DNA from: an uncultured Paracoccaceae bacterium
GTDB taxonomy: Bacteria > Pseudomonadota > Alphaproteobacteria > Rhodobacterales > Rhodobacteraceae
Assembly: GCA_947500825.1 (NCBI GenBank)
Contig: CANMTR010000001.1
Coordinates: 62,001 to 126,000, forward strand
Direction of reading: 5' to 3'
DNA length: 64,000 bases
Part shown: one piece after another, positions 55,142-64,000 of the stretch
Numbering within the stretch: position 1 is the stretch's first letter
Layout of the letters: every line of letters begins with the position of its first letter
Made by a program: the position numbers and the translations under genes
Notes under the pieces: generated by a model
What the model was told of the DNA's origin: nothing
The model's database searches: none
The model's input: the letters and a program-made list of their open reading frames with translations, nothing else

Positions 55142-55639
55142 CTAGTCCCCGTCGCCCCGGAACAGGGTCCGCACGCGTCCCTGCATCTGCCCCTGCCCGG
55201 TCTCGAGGTCGAAGGTCGCCCGGTCCCCCGACAGGGTCGTCTGCCCCTGGGTCAGCAGCACGTCGCCGGTCATGAGGATGGAGCCCGAGCCGACGGTATA
55301 GACCGCCTCGTCGGATTCGGCGGCCTCGGTGGGGTTGACGATGGTGACCCCGCCGGTGGCGTGGGCCCGCTCGATCCGGCCCTCCTCGCCTTGCGAATAC
55401 TCCACCCGCAGGCTCGGCGCGGTCAGCTTCATCTCGCCCTGCACCACCAGCACGTCCCCGGTGAAGAGCGCCTCGCCCGCGTTCTGGTCGACCTCCAGGT
55501 TGTCCGAGGTGACCTCGACGGGCTCGGACGTGTCCTGTTGCAGCCCGAACGACACCGAGGCGCTGTTGGACTGCGCGACGGCGCCTCCCGCCAGCGCGGC
55601 GGTCAGGACCAGGGACGGGATCAGCAGGCTCGGGCGCAT
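55142..55639 (-). CDS. lptA: LPS transport periplasmic protein LptA
   Basis: Signal peptide; VEVTSDNLEVDQNAGEALFTGDVLVVQGEMKLTAPSLRVEY. Confidence 0.92.
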   Translation of the reverse strand: MRPSLLIPSLVLTAALAGGAVAQSNSASVSFGLQQDTSEPVEVTSDNLEVDQNAGEALFTGDVLVVQGEMKLTAPSLRVEYSQGEEGRIERAHATGGVTIVNPTEAAESDEAVYTVGSGSILMTGDVLLTQGQTTLSGDRATFDLETGQGQMQGRVRTLFRGDGD

Positions 55640-55643
55640 GGTT

Positions 55644-56270
55644 TCAACCTCCAGTGGGCCGCTCGGGATCGTATACCACCTTCACGCCGTCCGTGAAGGT
55701 GATCAGCGGCCGCTCTCCCTCCTGGAGGACGACCATGCCGCCGGCGTCGATCCGGCCCGCGGGCGCGGTTCCCTCCACCGGGCCGGGCGACACGATCCGG
55801 CCGGCGTCCGCGTCCACGTCCAGTCTCCGGCTGGTCAGGCGGAACCCCGAATCGGTCTGAACGTCGACCGCGCCGGTCAGGGTGGCGCTGCGCCGGTTCC
55901 GGCCCAGGGTGCCGTCGTCGGAGGTGACGACCACGCGGCTGCCGCCGGTGCCCTCCCAGACGCCGCGCACCTCGCGGGCCTCGATCTCGCCGCCGGGCTC
56001 GGTGGGCCGAGCGCGCTCGGCCGTCAGGCGCAGCGCCGCGCCGTTGGCGCCGATGCCCGCGTAATCGGGCCGGGCCGCGTCGCCGTTGGCGGCGCGCCCC
56101 TCCGGGCCCTGGGCGGTGCCGCCCGCCGGGCCCTGCCGGTCGGCGAGCAGGAACACGGTCGACAGGATCGCCAGCGCGGTCAGCGGCAGCACGACCTTGA
56201 GCCGCGCGACCCAGGCCGAGTGGCGATTGTCGAACCGGCCTTGCCGGCGGCGTCTCCGCGCATGCTGCAT
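55644..56270 (-). CDS. lptC: LPS export protein LptC
   Basis: N-terminal TM, OstA-like repeats, directly upstream of lptA. Confidence 0.88.
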   Translation of the reverse strand: MQHARRRRRQGRFDNRHSAWVARLKVVLPLTALAILSTVFLLADRQGPAGGTAQGPEGRAANGDAARPDYAGIGANGAALRLTAERARPTEPGGEIEAREVRGVWEGTGGSRVVVTSDDGTLGRNRRSATLTGAVDVQTDSGFRLTSRRLDVDADAGRIVSPGPVEGTAPAGRIDAGGMVVLQEGERPLITFTDGVKVVYDPERPTGG

Positions 56271-56306
56271 GTCCTGACCCTAACCGCGTTCCGGCCCGCG
56301 GCCAGC

Positions 56307-56918
56307 CTAGTGCGCGAAAATGTCGATTTCAGGCCATCCGGCCAGGTCGAGGCGCGCCCGCGTGGGCAGGAAGTCGAAACAGCTCTGCGCCAGCTCCGCG
56401 CGCTCCTCGCGCTTCAGGCGCGCGTCGAGCGCCTCGCGCAGGCGGTGGAGGTAGAGCACGTCCGAGGCGGCATAGGCGATCTGCCCGTCGGTCAGCGTCT
56501 CGGCGCCCCAGTCCGATTGCTGCTGCAGCTTGGAGACGTCCACCTCCAGAAGCTCGGTCAGCAGCTGTTTCAGCCCGTGCCGGTCGGTATAGGTCCTGAC
56601 CAGCTTGGAGGCGATCTTGGTGCAATAGACCGGCGCGGCCAGCGCCCCGAAGGCGTGGTACATCGCGGCGATGTCGAAGCGGCCGAAATGGAACAGCTTG
56701 AGCACCGAAGGGTCGGTCAGCAGTCGCTCCAGGTTGGGGGCGCGCGTCTGTCCCTTGGCCACCTGGATCAGGTGCGCGTCGCCGTCGCCGCACGACATCT
56801 GAACCACGCAGAGCCGGTCGCGCGTGGGGTTGAGGCCCATCGTCTCGCAGTCGATGGCGACCTCGGGGCCGAGGTCGAGGTCGTCGGGCAGGTCGCCGCG
56901 GTAGAGGTGGTTGGTCAT
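56307..56918 (-). CDS. Ribonuclease D-like 3'-5' exonuclease
   Basis: AIDCETMGLNPTRDRLCVVQMSCGDGDAHLIQ, FHFGRFDIAAMYHAFG, YAASDVLYLHRL. Confidence 0.93.
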   Translation of the reverse strand: MTNHLYRGDLPDDLDLGPEVAIDCETMGLNPTRDRLCVVQMSCGDGDAHLIQVAKGQTRAPNLERLLTDPSVLKLFHFGRFDIAAMYHAFGALAAPVYCTKIASKLVRTYTDRHGLKQLLTELLEVDVSKLQQQSDWGAETLTDGQIAYAASDVLYLHRLREALDARLKREERAELAQSCFDFLPTRARLDLAGWPEIDIFAH

Positions 56919-56970
56919 CGGGGCCTCCTTCGGGCGCCTTCCTAGCGCGCGCCCGCGGGCAGGTCCATCA

Positions 56971-57102
56971 CGCGGGAAACCTCGCCCGCCTCGCGCGCGC
57001 ACCGCGCGGGAAACCTCGCCCGCCTCGCGCGCGCACCGCGCGGGAAACCTCGCCCGCCTCGCGCGCGCACCGCGCGGAAAATCTCGCCTGCCTCGCGCGC
57101 GG
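56971..57102. repeat. 34-bp tandem repeat, four copies
   Basis: CGCGGGAAACCTCGCCCGCCTCGCGCGCGCACCG starting at 56971, 57005, 57039 and (degenerate) 57073. Confidence 0.92.
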
Positions 57103-57218
57103 GCGATGCGCGAACGACACCCCCCGCGCGCCGGGAGGCCGAAACCGGGCCGATTATGCTTGAGGACGGGCGCGATTGCCACAATTAAGGGCGCAAGGCC
57201 CGACCGCGCAGGAGATCC

Positions 57219-60068
57219 ATGTCGCTCTTTCTCATCGTGCTTCTCCCGTTCCTGGGCGCGCTCGTTCCGGGCGTCCTCAACGGCGCGGGTCGCCGCGTCT
57301 GCGCCTTCGCGACGCTCGGGGTCACCGTCACCGCCTTCGTCGGCCTCCTGAGCAACCTGCCCGCGCTCATGGCGGGCGAGACGCCGGTGGCGCAGATGGC
57401 GTGGATGCCCGACCTGGGTCTGAACGCGACGCTGATGCTCGACGGGCTCGGCTTCTTCTTCGCGGCCCTGATCCTGGGGATCGGCGGCCTGATCATCGTC
57501 TATGCGCGCTACTATCTCAGCCGCGACGACGACATGGGCGAGTTCTTCACCTATCTGCTGCTGTTCCAGGGCGCGATGGTGGGCATCGTGCTGTCGGACA
57601 ACATCCTGTTCCTGCTGGTGTTCTGGGAGTTGACCTCGCTGTCGTCGTTCCTCCTCATCGGCTACTGGAAGCATCTGCCCGAGGGCCGGCAGGGCGCGCG
57701 CATGGCGCTCACGGTCACCGGCATGGGCGGGCTGGCGCTGATCGGGGGGATGCTGCTCCTGGGCCGCGCGGCGGGCAGCTACGAGCTGTCGGTGATCCTC
57801 GAGAGCCGCGAGGCGATCCAGGCCTCGCCGCTCTACCTGCCGGCGCTGATCCTGATCCTGGTGGGCTGCTTCACCAAGTCGGCCCAGTTCCCGTTCCACT
57901 TCTGGCTGCCCCACGCCATGGCCGCGCCCACGCCGGTCTCGGCCTACCTGCACTCGGCCACCATGGTGAAGGCGGGCATCTTCCTGATGGCGCGCCTCTG
58001 GCCGGTCCTGTCGGGCACGCCGGAATGGTTCTGGATCGTCACCACCGCCGGCCTCCTGACCATGGTCATCGGCGCGGCGATCGCGATCTTCAAGCACGAC
58101 CTCAAGGCGCTTCTGGCCTTCTCCACCGTTTCCCACCTGGGGCTGATCACGTTCCTTCTGGGCACGGGAAGCGCCTACGCGGCGGTGGCGGCGGTGTTCC
58201 ACATTCTCAACCACGCCACCTTCAAGGCGGCCTTGTTCATGACCGCGGGCATCGTCGACCACGAGGCCCATACCCGCGACATCCGCAAGCTCGGCGGCCT
58301 GCGCCGGCTGATGCCGGTGACCTTCGGGATCGCGCTGGTGGCGAGCCTGTCGATGGCGGGCATCCCGCTCTTCAACGGGTTCCTGTCGAAGGAGATGATG
58401 CTGGAGGAGGCGGCCCATACCACGCTCTTCGGCATCCCCCTCCTGGTCCCGGTCCTGGCGACGCTGGGCGCGCTCTTCTCCGCGGCCTACTCGTTCAGGT
58501 TCATCGTCCACACCTTCCTCGGGCCCGAGCGCGACGACTACCCGTCCCACCCCCACGATCCCGGTTTCGGCATGTGGCTGCCCCCCGCGCTGCTCTGCGG
58601 CCTGGTGATCGCCATCGGGCTGGTGCCGTTCCTGGCCGAGCCGGGCGTCTTCTTCGTGGCAAGGGCCGTCCTGGGCGAGACCGCGACCATCCCCGAGGGC
58701 CTGCACCTGAGCATCTGGCACGGCCTGACGCCGGCGCTCATGATGTCGGTGATCGCGGTCCTGGGCGGCGCGATCCTCCTGTGGCTGTTCCGCCCCGCGA
58801 GCGCGGCCTGGCGCGCGCTCCACGTCCCCGCGGCCAAGGGGATATTCGACGCGATCGTGGCCGCCGCCGTGGCCGGGGCGGGGGCGCTCGTCCACCGTCT
58901 CCACGACGGCTCCTTCAGCCGTTACGCCGGGATCTTCGCGCTGGCCGTCCTGGGCCTGGCGGGCCATGGCTGGCTCACCGGCGAGGTCGCAACGCCCACC
59001 CGCGCGGCCACGCCCATGAACGCGGTGGCCGCCGCCGGCTGGCTGATGCTTGCCGCGGCCACGGGGGCGATCGTGCTGCTGCACCGCAACAGGCTCTTCG
59101 CGCTGGTGCTGGTGGGCATCATCGGCACCATCGTGTCGCTCGGCTTCGCCGTCTTCTCCGCGCCCGACCTGGCGATGACGCAGATCTCGGTCGAGGTCGT
59201 CACCGTCATCCTGCTGCTGCTGGCGCTCAACTTCCTGCCCAACGAGACCCCGCGCGAAAGCTCCGGCTTCCGCCGGGCGCGCGACGCGGTCCTGGCGCTG
59301 GTGGCGGGGGGGCTGACCTTTGGCCTCAGCCACCACCTCCTGCGCACCGGCTTCTCCGAGCCCACGATCTCCGACTACTTCCTCGACAACAGCTACGCCG
59401 GCGGCGGCGGCACCAATGTCGTCAACGTGATCCTGGTGGATTTCCGCGGCTTCGACACGTTCGGCGAGATCACGGTGCTGGGCATCGCCGCGCTGGTGAT
59501 CTTCGCCCTGACCGAATCGCTGATCCGCGGCGCCGTGGGGGCCAAGCTGCGCGCCCGCCGCCCCGACAAGGACCTCGCGGGCGACATGCACCCGATGATG
59601 ATGGTGGTTCTCACCCGCGTCATCATGCCGGTGGTGCTGCTGGTGGGCGTCTACATCTTCCTGCGCGGGCACAACGAGCCCGGCGGCGGCTTCATCGCGG
59701 GGCTCATCGTCGCCGTGGCGGTGGTGATGCAGTACATGGCCTCGGGCTACTACTGGGCCGAGGCGCGCCAGCGCACGCCCTACCACGCCATCATCGGCGC
59801 GGGCGTGCTGATCGCGGCGGCCACGGGGATCGGGGCGTGGTTCACCGGCCATCCGTTCCTGACCAGCTCCTTCACCTACCTCAAGATCCCGCCCCTGGAG
59901 GAGTTCGAGGTCGCCAGCGCGCTGGGCTTCGACCTCGGCGTGTTCCTGACGGTCGTGGGCTCGGTGCTCCTGTCGCTCGAGAGCTTCGCGCGCATGGCCC
60001 GGCGGGCCGACAAGAAGGACAGCGACCACGCCATGGACATCGATCCCTCGCGCGGGGAGAAGGGCTAG
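57219..60068 (+). CDS. mrpA: Mrp/Pha-type monovalent cation/H+ antiporter subunit A (with MnhB-like C-terminal domain)
   Basis: 949 aa; proton-conducting membrane domain (FPFHFWLPHAMAAPTPVSAYLHSATMVKAGIFLMARL) and MnhB-like tail (RGHNEPGGGFIAGLIVAVAVVMQYMA). Confidence 0.95.
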   Translation: MSLFLIVLLPFLGALVPGVLNGAGRRVCAFATLGVTVTAFVGLLSNLPALMAGETPVAQMAWMPDLGLNATLMLDGLGFFFAALILGIGGLIIVYARYYLSRDDDMGEFFTYLLLFQGAMVGIVLSDNILFLLVFWELTSLSSFLLIGYWKHLPEGRQGARMALTVTGMGGLALIGGMLLLGRAAGSYELSVILESREAIQASPLYLPALILILVGCFTKSAQFPFHFWLPHAMAAPTPVSAYLHSATMVKAGIFLMARLWPVLSGTPEWFWIVTTAGLLTMVIGAAIAIFKHDLKALLAFSTVSHLGLITFLLGTGSAYAAVAAVFHILNHATFKAALFMTAGIVDHEAHTRDIRKLGGLRRLMPVTFGIALVASLSMAGIPLFNGFLSKEMMLEEAAHTTLFGIPLLVPVLATLGALFSAAYSFRFIVHTFLGPERDDYPSHPHDPGFGMWLPPALLCGLVIAIGLVPFLAEPGVFFVARAVLGETATIPEGLHLSIWHGLTPALMMSVIAVLGGAILLWLFRPASAAWRALHVPAAKGIFDAIVAAAVAGAGALVHRLHDGSFSRYAGIFALAVLGLAGHGWLTGEVATPTRAATPMNAVAAAGWLMLAAATGAIVLLHRNRLFALVLVGIIGTIVSLGFAVFSAPDLAMTQISVEVVTVILLLLALNFLPNETPRESSGFRRARDAVLALVAGGLTFGLSHHLLRTGFSEPTISDYFLDNSYAGGGGTNVVNVILVDFRGFDTFGEITVLGIAALVIFALTESLIRGAVGAKLRARRPDKDLAGDMHPMMMVVLTRVIMPVVLLVGVYIFLRGHNEPGGGFIAGLIVAVAVVMQYMASGYYWAEARQRTPYHAIIGAGVLIAAATGIGAWFTGHPFLTSSFTYLKIPPLEEFEVASALGFDLGVFLTVVGSVLLSLESFARMARRADKKDSDHAMDIDPSRGEKG

Positions 60069-60069
60069 G

Positions 60070-60429
60070 ATGGAACTGCTCGTCTCTTCCGCCATCGGCA
60101 TCCTGACCGCGGCCGGGCTCTACCTCGTGCTGCGCCTGCGGACCTTCCCGGTGATCGTGGGCACCGCGCTGCTGACCTACGCGGTCAACGTGTTCCTCTT
60201 CGCCTCGGGGGGGCTGACCACCGGCGCGCCGCCGATCCTGCGCGACGGGGTCGAGACCTACGCCGATCCGCTGCCCCAGGCGCTCGTGCTCACGGCCATC
60301 GTCATCTCCTTCGGGATGACGGCCGTGGTCGTGGTGATCGCGCTCGGCGCCTATCTCGGCGCGGGCGAGGACCGGATGAACGACACCCGTCCGCGCGTCG
60401 ACCCCGCCCGCGGGGAGCCCGGCGAATGA
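60070..60429 (+). CDS. mrpC: Mrp/Pha antiporter subunit C
   Basis: 119 aa NuoK-like protein in operon; DPLPQALVLTAIVISFGMTAVVVVIALG. Confidence 0.94.
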   Translation: MELLVSSAIGILTAAGLYLVLRLRTFPVIVGTALLTYAVNVFLFASGGLTTGAPPILRDGVETYADPLPQALVLTAIVISFGMTAVVVVIALGAYLGAGEDRMNDTRPRVDPARGEPGE

Positions 60430-62081
60430 CCCACTGGATCGTCGCGCCCGTCATCCTTCCCGCGCTTCTGGCCGCCTTCATGGTCCTGGCCACCCGTGGC
60501 AACCCGACCGTCCAGCGCACCCTGTCGGTGGCCGGCGCCGTGGCGCTCGTCGCCATCGCGGCAGGCCTCGCCTGGCAGGCCGGCGGCGGCACCGTCACCG
60601 TCTATCTGCTGGGCGACTGGGCCGCGCCCTTCGGCATCGTGCTGGTGGCCGACCGGCTCTCCACCTTCATGGTGCTGCTGGCCTCGGTCCTGGCCCTGCC
60701 GGTCCTCCTCTACGCCATCGGCTCGGGATGGGACCTCAAGGGGCGGCACTTCCACGCCCTGTTCCACTTCCAGCTCATGGGGATCACCGGCGCCTTCCTC
60801 ACCGGCGACCTGTTCAACCTCTTCGTCTTCTTCGAGGTGCTGCTCATCGCCTCCTACGGGCTGGTGGTCCATTCGGGCGGCGCGATCCGGCTCAAGGCGG
60901 GGGTGCAGTACGTCGTCTTCAACCTCCTGGGCTCGACGCTCTTCCTGTTCGCGCTGGGCACGATCTACGCCGAGGCGGGCTCGCTCAACATGGCCGACCT
61001 CGCCGGCCGCGTGGCGGGGATCGAGGGCGACGGCACCGCGGCGATCCGCGTCGCCGCCGTCCTTCTGCTCCTGGTCTTCGCCGTGAAGGCGGCGCTGGTG
61101 CCGGTGCATTTCTGGCTGCCGGCCGCCTACGCCGAAGCGCCGGGCCCGGTGGCCGCGCTCTTCGCGATCATGACCAAGGTGGGCGCCTACGCGATCATCC
61201 GCGTCTATACCCTGGTCTTCCCGCCCGAGCTGGAGGCGACGGCGGGCCTGCACGGCACCTGGCTTTTGCCCCTGGCGCTCGTCTCCACCGCCCTGGGGAT
61301 GCTGGGCGTCCTGGCCGCGCGGCGCCTCGACAGGCTGGTGGCCTTCGCCGTGATCGGCTCCATGGGCATGGTGCTCACCTCCGTGGCGCTCCTGACCCAA
61401 GAGGGGGTCGCCGCCGCGCTCTACTACATCGCCCATTCCACCCTGGCGACAGCGGCCCTGTTCCTGCTGGTGGACGTGGTCGAGGAGCGCCGCGGCGGCC
61501 ACGGCGTGCGGATCGAGGGCGCGCCCTCCTTCGCGGGCGGCCCGCTGGTGGCGGGGATGTTCTTCGCCGGCGCCATCGCCATGACCGGCCTGCCGCCGCT
61601 CTCGGGGTTCCTGGGCAAGCTGCTGATCCTCGACGCGGCCGTGGCCTCGCCGCTCGCGCCCTGGATCTGGGCGGTGATCCTGGGCTCGTCGCTGGTCGCG
61701 GTGCTGGGCTTCGCCCGCGCCGGCTCCACCGTCTTCTGGAAAAGCCGGGAGGTCGACATGCCCGACACCCCCGACACCGAGCAGGACGACGCCGTGCCCG
61801 CCCACCTGCAGCGTGCCGGGCCCGCCCCGCGGGCACTGCCCATGGTGGCCGTGGGCACGCTCCTCGCGCTGCTCGTCGCCCTGACGGTCTTCGCCGGCCC
61901 GGTCACGGCCCACATGCGCGCCACCGCCGCCCAGCTCTTCGCGCCCGAGCCCTACATCTCCGCCGTCATGTCCGCCCAGGGCAAGGAGCTGGACTCCCAC
62001 GGCGACGAGTACGAGGGCGACGTGGCCGCCACCGAGGGCGGCTCCGCGGAATCGTCCGGCGGGTCCGGGGAGGGGTACTGA
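60426..62081 (+). CDS. mrpD: Mrp/Pha antiporter subunit D
   Basis: 551 aa; ALVPVHFWLPAAYAEAPGPVAALFAIMTKVGAYAIIRVY. Confidence 0.95.
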   Translation: MTHWIVAPVILPALLAAFMVLATRGNPTVQRTLSVAGAVALVAIAAGLAWQAGGGTVTVYLLGDWAAPFGIVLVADRLSTFMVLLASVLALPVLLYAIGSGWDLKGRHFHALFHFQLMGITGAFLTGDLFNLFVFFEVLLIASYGLVVHSGGAIRLKAGVQYVVFNLLGSTLFLFALGTIYAEAGSLNMADLAGRVAGIEGDGTAAIRVAAVLLLLVFAVKAALVPVHFWLPAAYAEAPGPVAALFAIMTKVGAYAIIRVYTLVFPPELEATAGLHGTWLLPLALVSTALGMLGVLAARRLDRLVAFAVIGSMGMVLTSVALLTQEGVAAALYYIAHSTLATAALFLLVDVVEERRGGHGVRIEGAPSFAGGPLVAGMFFAGAIAMTGLPPLSGFLGKLLILDAAVASPLAPWIWAVILGSSLVAVLGFARAGSTVFWKSREVDMPDTPDTEQDDAVPAHLQRAGPAPRALPMVAVGTLLALLVALTVFAGPVTAHMRATAAQLFAPEPYISAVMSAQGKELDSHGDEYEGDVAATEGGSAESSGGSGEGY

Positions 62082-62084
62082 TCC

Positions 62085-62582
62085 ATGCGCGTCCTGTCCC
62101 GCATCCTGCCGCATCCGCTCCTGTCGCTGATCCTCGCCGTGGTCTGGTGCCTGCTGGTCAACTCCCTCAGCCTCGGCACGGTGGTGCTGTCGCTGATCCT
62201 CGCGGTCCTCATCCCGCTCCTGACGGAGGCCTACTGGCCCGACCGGCCCGACCCGCCGCGCCTGGGCCGGCTCACGCTCTACGTCCTCCTGGTGATCTGG
62301 GACATCGCTCTGGCCAACATCGCGGTGGCCTGGATCGTGCTCACCCGCCCCAACGCCAAGATGCGCTCGCGCTGGGTGGTGATCCCGCTCGACCTCAAGA
62401 CGCCCGAGGCCATCGCGATCCTGGCGGGGACGATCACGCTCACCCCCGGCACCGTCTCGGCCGACCTCTCCAACGGGGGAAGCTGCCTGCTGGTCCATGC
62501 CCTCGACACCGGCGACGCCGAGGACGAGGCCAAGGGGATCAAGCAGCGCTACGAACGCCGGCTGAAGGAGATCTTCGAATGA
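62085..62582 (+). CDS. mrpE: Mrp/Pha antiporter subunit E
   Basis: ILAGTITLTPGTVSADLSNGGSCLLVHALD. Confidence 0.94.
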   Translation: MRVLSRILPHPLLSLILAVVWCLLVNSLSLGTVVLSLILAVLIPLLTEAYWPDRPDPPRLGRLTLYVLLVIWDIALANIAVAWIVLTRPNAKMRSRWVVIPLDLKTPEAIAILAGTITLTPGTVSADLSNGGSCLLVHALDTGDAEDEAKGIKQRYERRLKEIFE

Positions 62583-62848
62583 TCGACATCGCCATCAAGG
62601 TCGCCTTCGTGGCGGTCAGCCTCGCCCAGGTCCTGGCCATGATCCGGCTGGTCAAGGGGCCCTCCATCGGCGACCGGATCCTGGCGCTCGACACGATGGT
62701 GGTGAACGCCATCGCCCTGATCGTGCTCCTCGGGCTCTGGGGCGGCACGCAGCTCTACTTCGAGGCGGCGCTGATCTTCGCGATGCTGGGCTTCGTCTCC
62801 ACCGTCGCCTATTGCCGCTTCGTGCTCAGGGGGGACATCATCGAATGA
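62579..62848 (+). CDS. mrpF: Mrp/Pha antiporter subunit F
   Basis: MIRLVKGPSIGDRILALDTMVVNAIALIVLLGL. Confidence 0.94.
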   Translation: MIDIAIKVAFVAVSLAQVLAMIRLVKGPSIGDRILALDTMVVNAIALIVLLGLWGGTQLYFEAALIFAMLGFVSTVAYCRFVLRGDIIE

Positions 62849-63282
62849 TCGAGGACCTGATCGCGATGGAGGACGCCTTCATCGGCTGGCTCACCGCCCT
62901 CGAGCCGGTGAAGATCGCCGACATCGCCACCGTCGTCGCGCTCTACGCGGGCGCCTTCTTCGCCTTCGTGGGCTCGGTGGGCCTCCTGAAGCTCGACACC
63001 CCGATGAAGCGCCTCCACGCCCCCACCAAGGCGTCGACCCTGGGCGTGGGCTCGCTGCTCCTGGCCTCCATGATCCAGGCCTTCGCCCATGGCAGCGGCT
63101 CGGTCCACGAGGTGCTGATCATGGCGTTCCTGTTCGTCACCGCCCCGATCTCGGCCAACTTCATCTCCAAGGTGAACCTCCACCGCGAGGACGCGGACCC
63201 GACGCCGCCGCCCCCGGGCGACTCCGCCTGGGCCACCTTCGACACCCACCCCGCCGACGACCGCACCCCCAAGGAGGTCTAG
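62845..63282 (+). CDS. mrpG: Mrp/Pha antiporter subunit G
   Basis: GAFFAFVGSVGLLKLDTPMKRLHAPTKASTLGVGSLLLASMI. Confidence 0.94.
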   Translation: MIEDLIAMEDAFIGWLTALEPVKIADIATVVALYAGAFFAFVGSVGLLKLDTPMKRLHAPTKASTLGVGSLLLASMIQAFAHGSGSVHEVLIMAFLFVTAPISANFISKVNLHREDADPTPPPPGDSAWATFDTHPADDRTPKEV

Positions 63283-63285
63283 CGG

Positions 63286-64000
63286 TCAGCCGAGCAGCGC
63301 CGTGATCTCGGCGCGGTGCGGCATCGACGGCGCAGCACCCGGCCGCGTCACCGACAGCGCCCCGGCCGCGTTGGCGAAGTCGAGCGCGCGGGACAGGTCC
63401 CACCCCTCCGACAGGGCCAGGGCCAGTGTCCCGTTGAAGGCGTCTCCCGCCCCCGTGGTGTCCACCACCTCGCCGGCGATGCGGCCCGCAACGTGGCGCG
63501 TCTCCGTTCCGTCGTGAAGCACCGCGCCCTCGGCCCCCAGGGTCACCACCGCCGCGCCGGCGCCGCGGGCCACCAGCGCCCGGGCGGCCTCGCCCGCGCT
63601 CTCGGGGCCGTCCACGGCGATCCCGGTCAGTTGCGCGGCCTCGATCCCGTTGGGGGTGATCACGTCGCACAGGGCCAGCATCGCGTCGTCCAGCTCCGTC
63701 GCCGGGGCGGGGTTCAGGATCGTGCGCACGCCCGATTCCCGCGCCACCGCCAGCGCCCGGTGCGCCGCCGCCAGCGGCTGTTCGAGCTGCGTGACCAGGA
63801 CACGCGCGCCCCGGATCGTCTCGCCCCAGCCCTCGACGTCCGCGGGCGAGATCGTCCCCGCCGCGCCGGGCGTGACGATGATCGCGTTATCGCCCGTCGC
63901 GTCGTCCACGAAGATGAACGCGGCCCCCGTGGGCGCGTCCGCCACGCGCGTGCCGGCGAAGGTCACGCCCGCCTCGTCCCATGTCTCGTCGGCCAGCGCG
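63286..64000 (-). CDS. rbsK: Ribokinase-like PfkB family kinase, 5' end outside window
   Basis: NPAPATELDDAMLALCDVITPNGIEAAQLTG; VVDTTGAGDAFNGTLALAL; frame open to window end. Confidence 0.85.
   Translation of the reverse strand, partial: ALADETWDEAGVTFAGTRVADAPTGAAFIFVDDATGDNAIIVTPGAAGTISPADVEGWGETIRGARVLVTQLEQPLAAAHRALAVARESGVRTILNPAPATELDDAMLALCDVITPNGIEAAQLTGIAVDGPESAGEAARALVARGAGAAVVTLGAEGAVLHDGTETRHVAGRIAGEVVDTTGAGDAFNGTLALALSEGWDLSRALDFANAAGALSVTRPGAAPSMPHRAEITALLG

Noticed and set aside
56971-57102. CRISPR array
   Set aside because: Repeats are contiguous without spacers and no cas genes are visible.
56307-60101. 1264-aa minus-strand ORF
   Set aside because: Only its C-terminal 203 aa (RNase D-like) is real; the rest is a low-complexity H/R/G/D/E-rich shadow of the mrpA coding strand, common in high-GC DNA.

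Overview
This is a high-GC, gene-dense stretch of what looks like an alphaproteobacterial (probably Rhodobacteraceae/roseobacter-type) chromosome. Taxonomy is inferred from gene content and order only. Most of it is core housekeeping: glcDEF, argG, ilvA, hslO, cca, two tandem ABC exporters, an RlmD/TrmA-type RNA methyltransferase, two L,D-transpeptidases flanking a CAP-domain lipoprotein, hemH, comF-grxC-nitrilase-ubiG, pip, rimP-nusA-ylxR-infB, mutT-argJ-ppi-secA, radC, dnaK-dnaJ, alkB, cysQ, galU, ptsN-hpf-lptB-lptA-lptC-rnd, a seven-subunit-type Mrp/Pha cation/H+ antiporter operon, and a ribokinase-like gene cut by the window end. I saw no rRNA, tRNA, CRISPR array, prophage, IS element or classical defence island. 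I found no clear new multi-gene system. The items most worth a second look are non-coding or architectural: a terminator-like hairpin with a complementary upstream segment just before rimP (attenuator candidate); a palindrome overlapping the promoter of a 63-aa membrane peptide gene; a 34-bp x4 tandem repeat upstream of the Mrp operon; a 27-bp in-frame minisatellite in radC; a double hairpin between glcD and glcE; a divergent Hpt / receiver-PP2C pair with no kinase or anti-sigma gene nearby; tail-to-tail genes with similar C-terminal domains; and the absence of rpoN from the lpt-hpf-ptsN cluster. All calls come from reading the sequence and the supplied ORF track; no database search was run.
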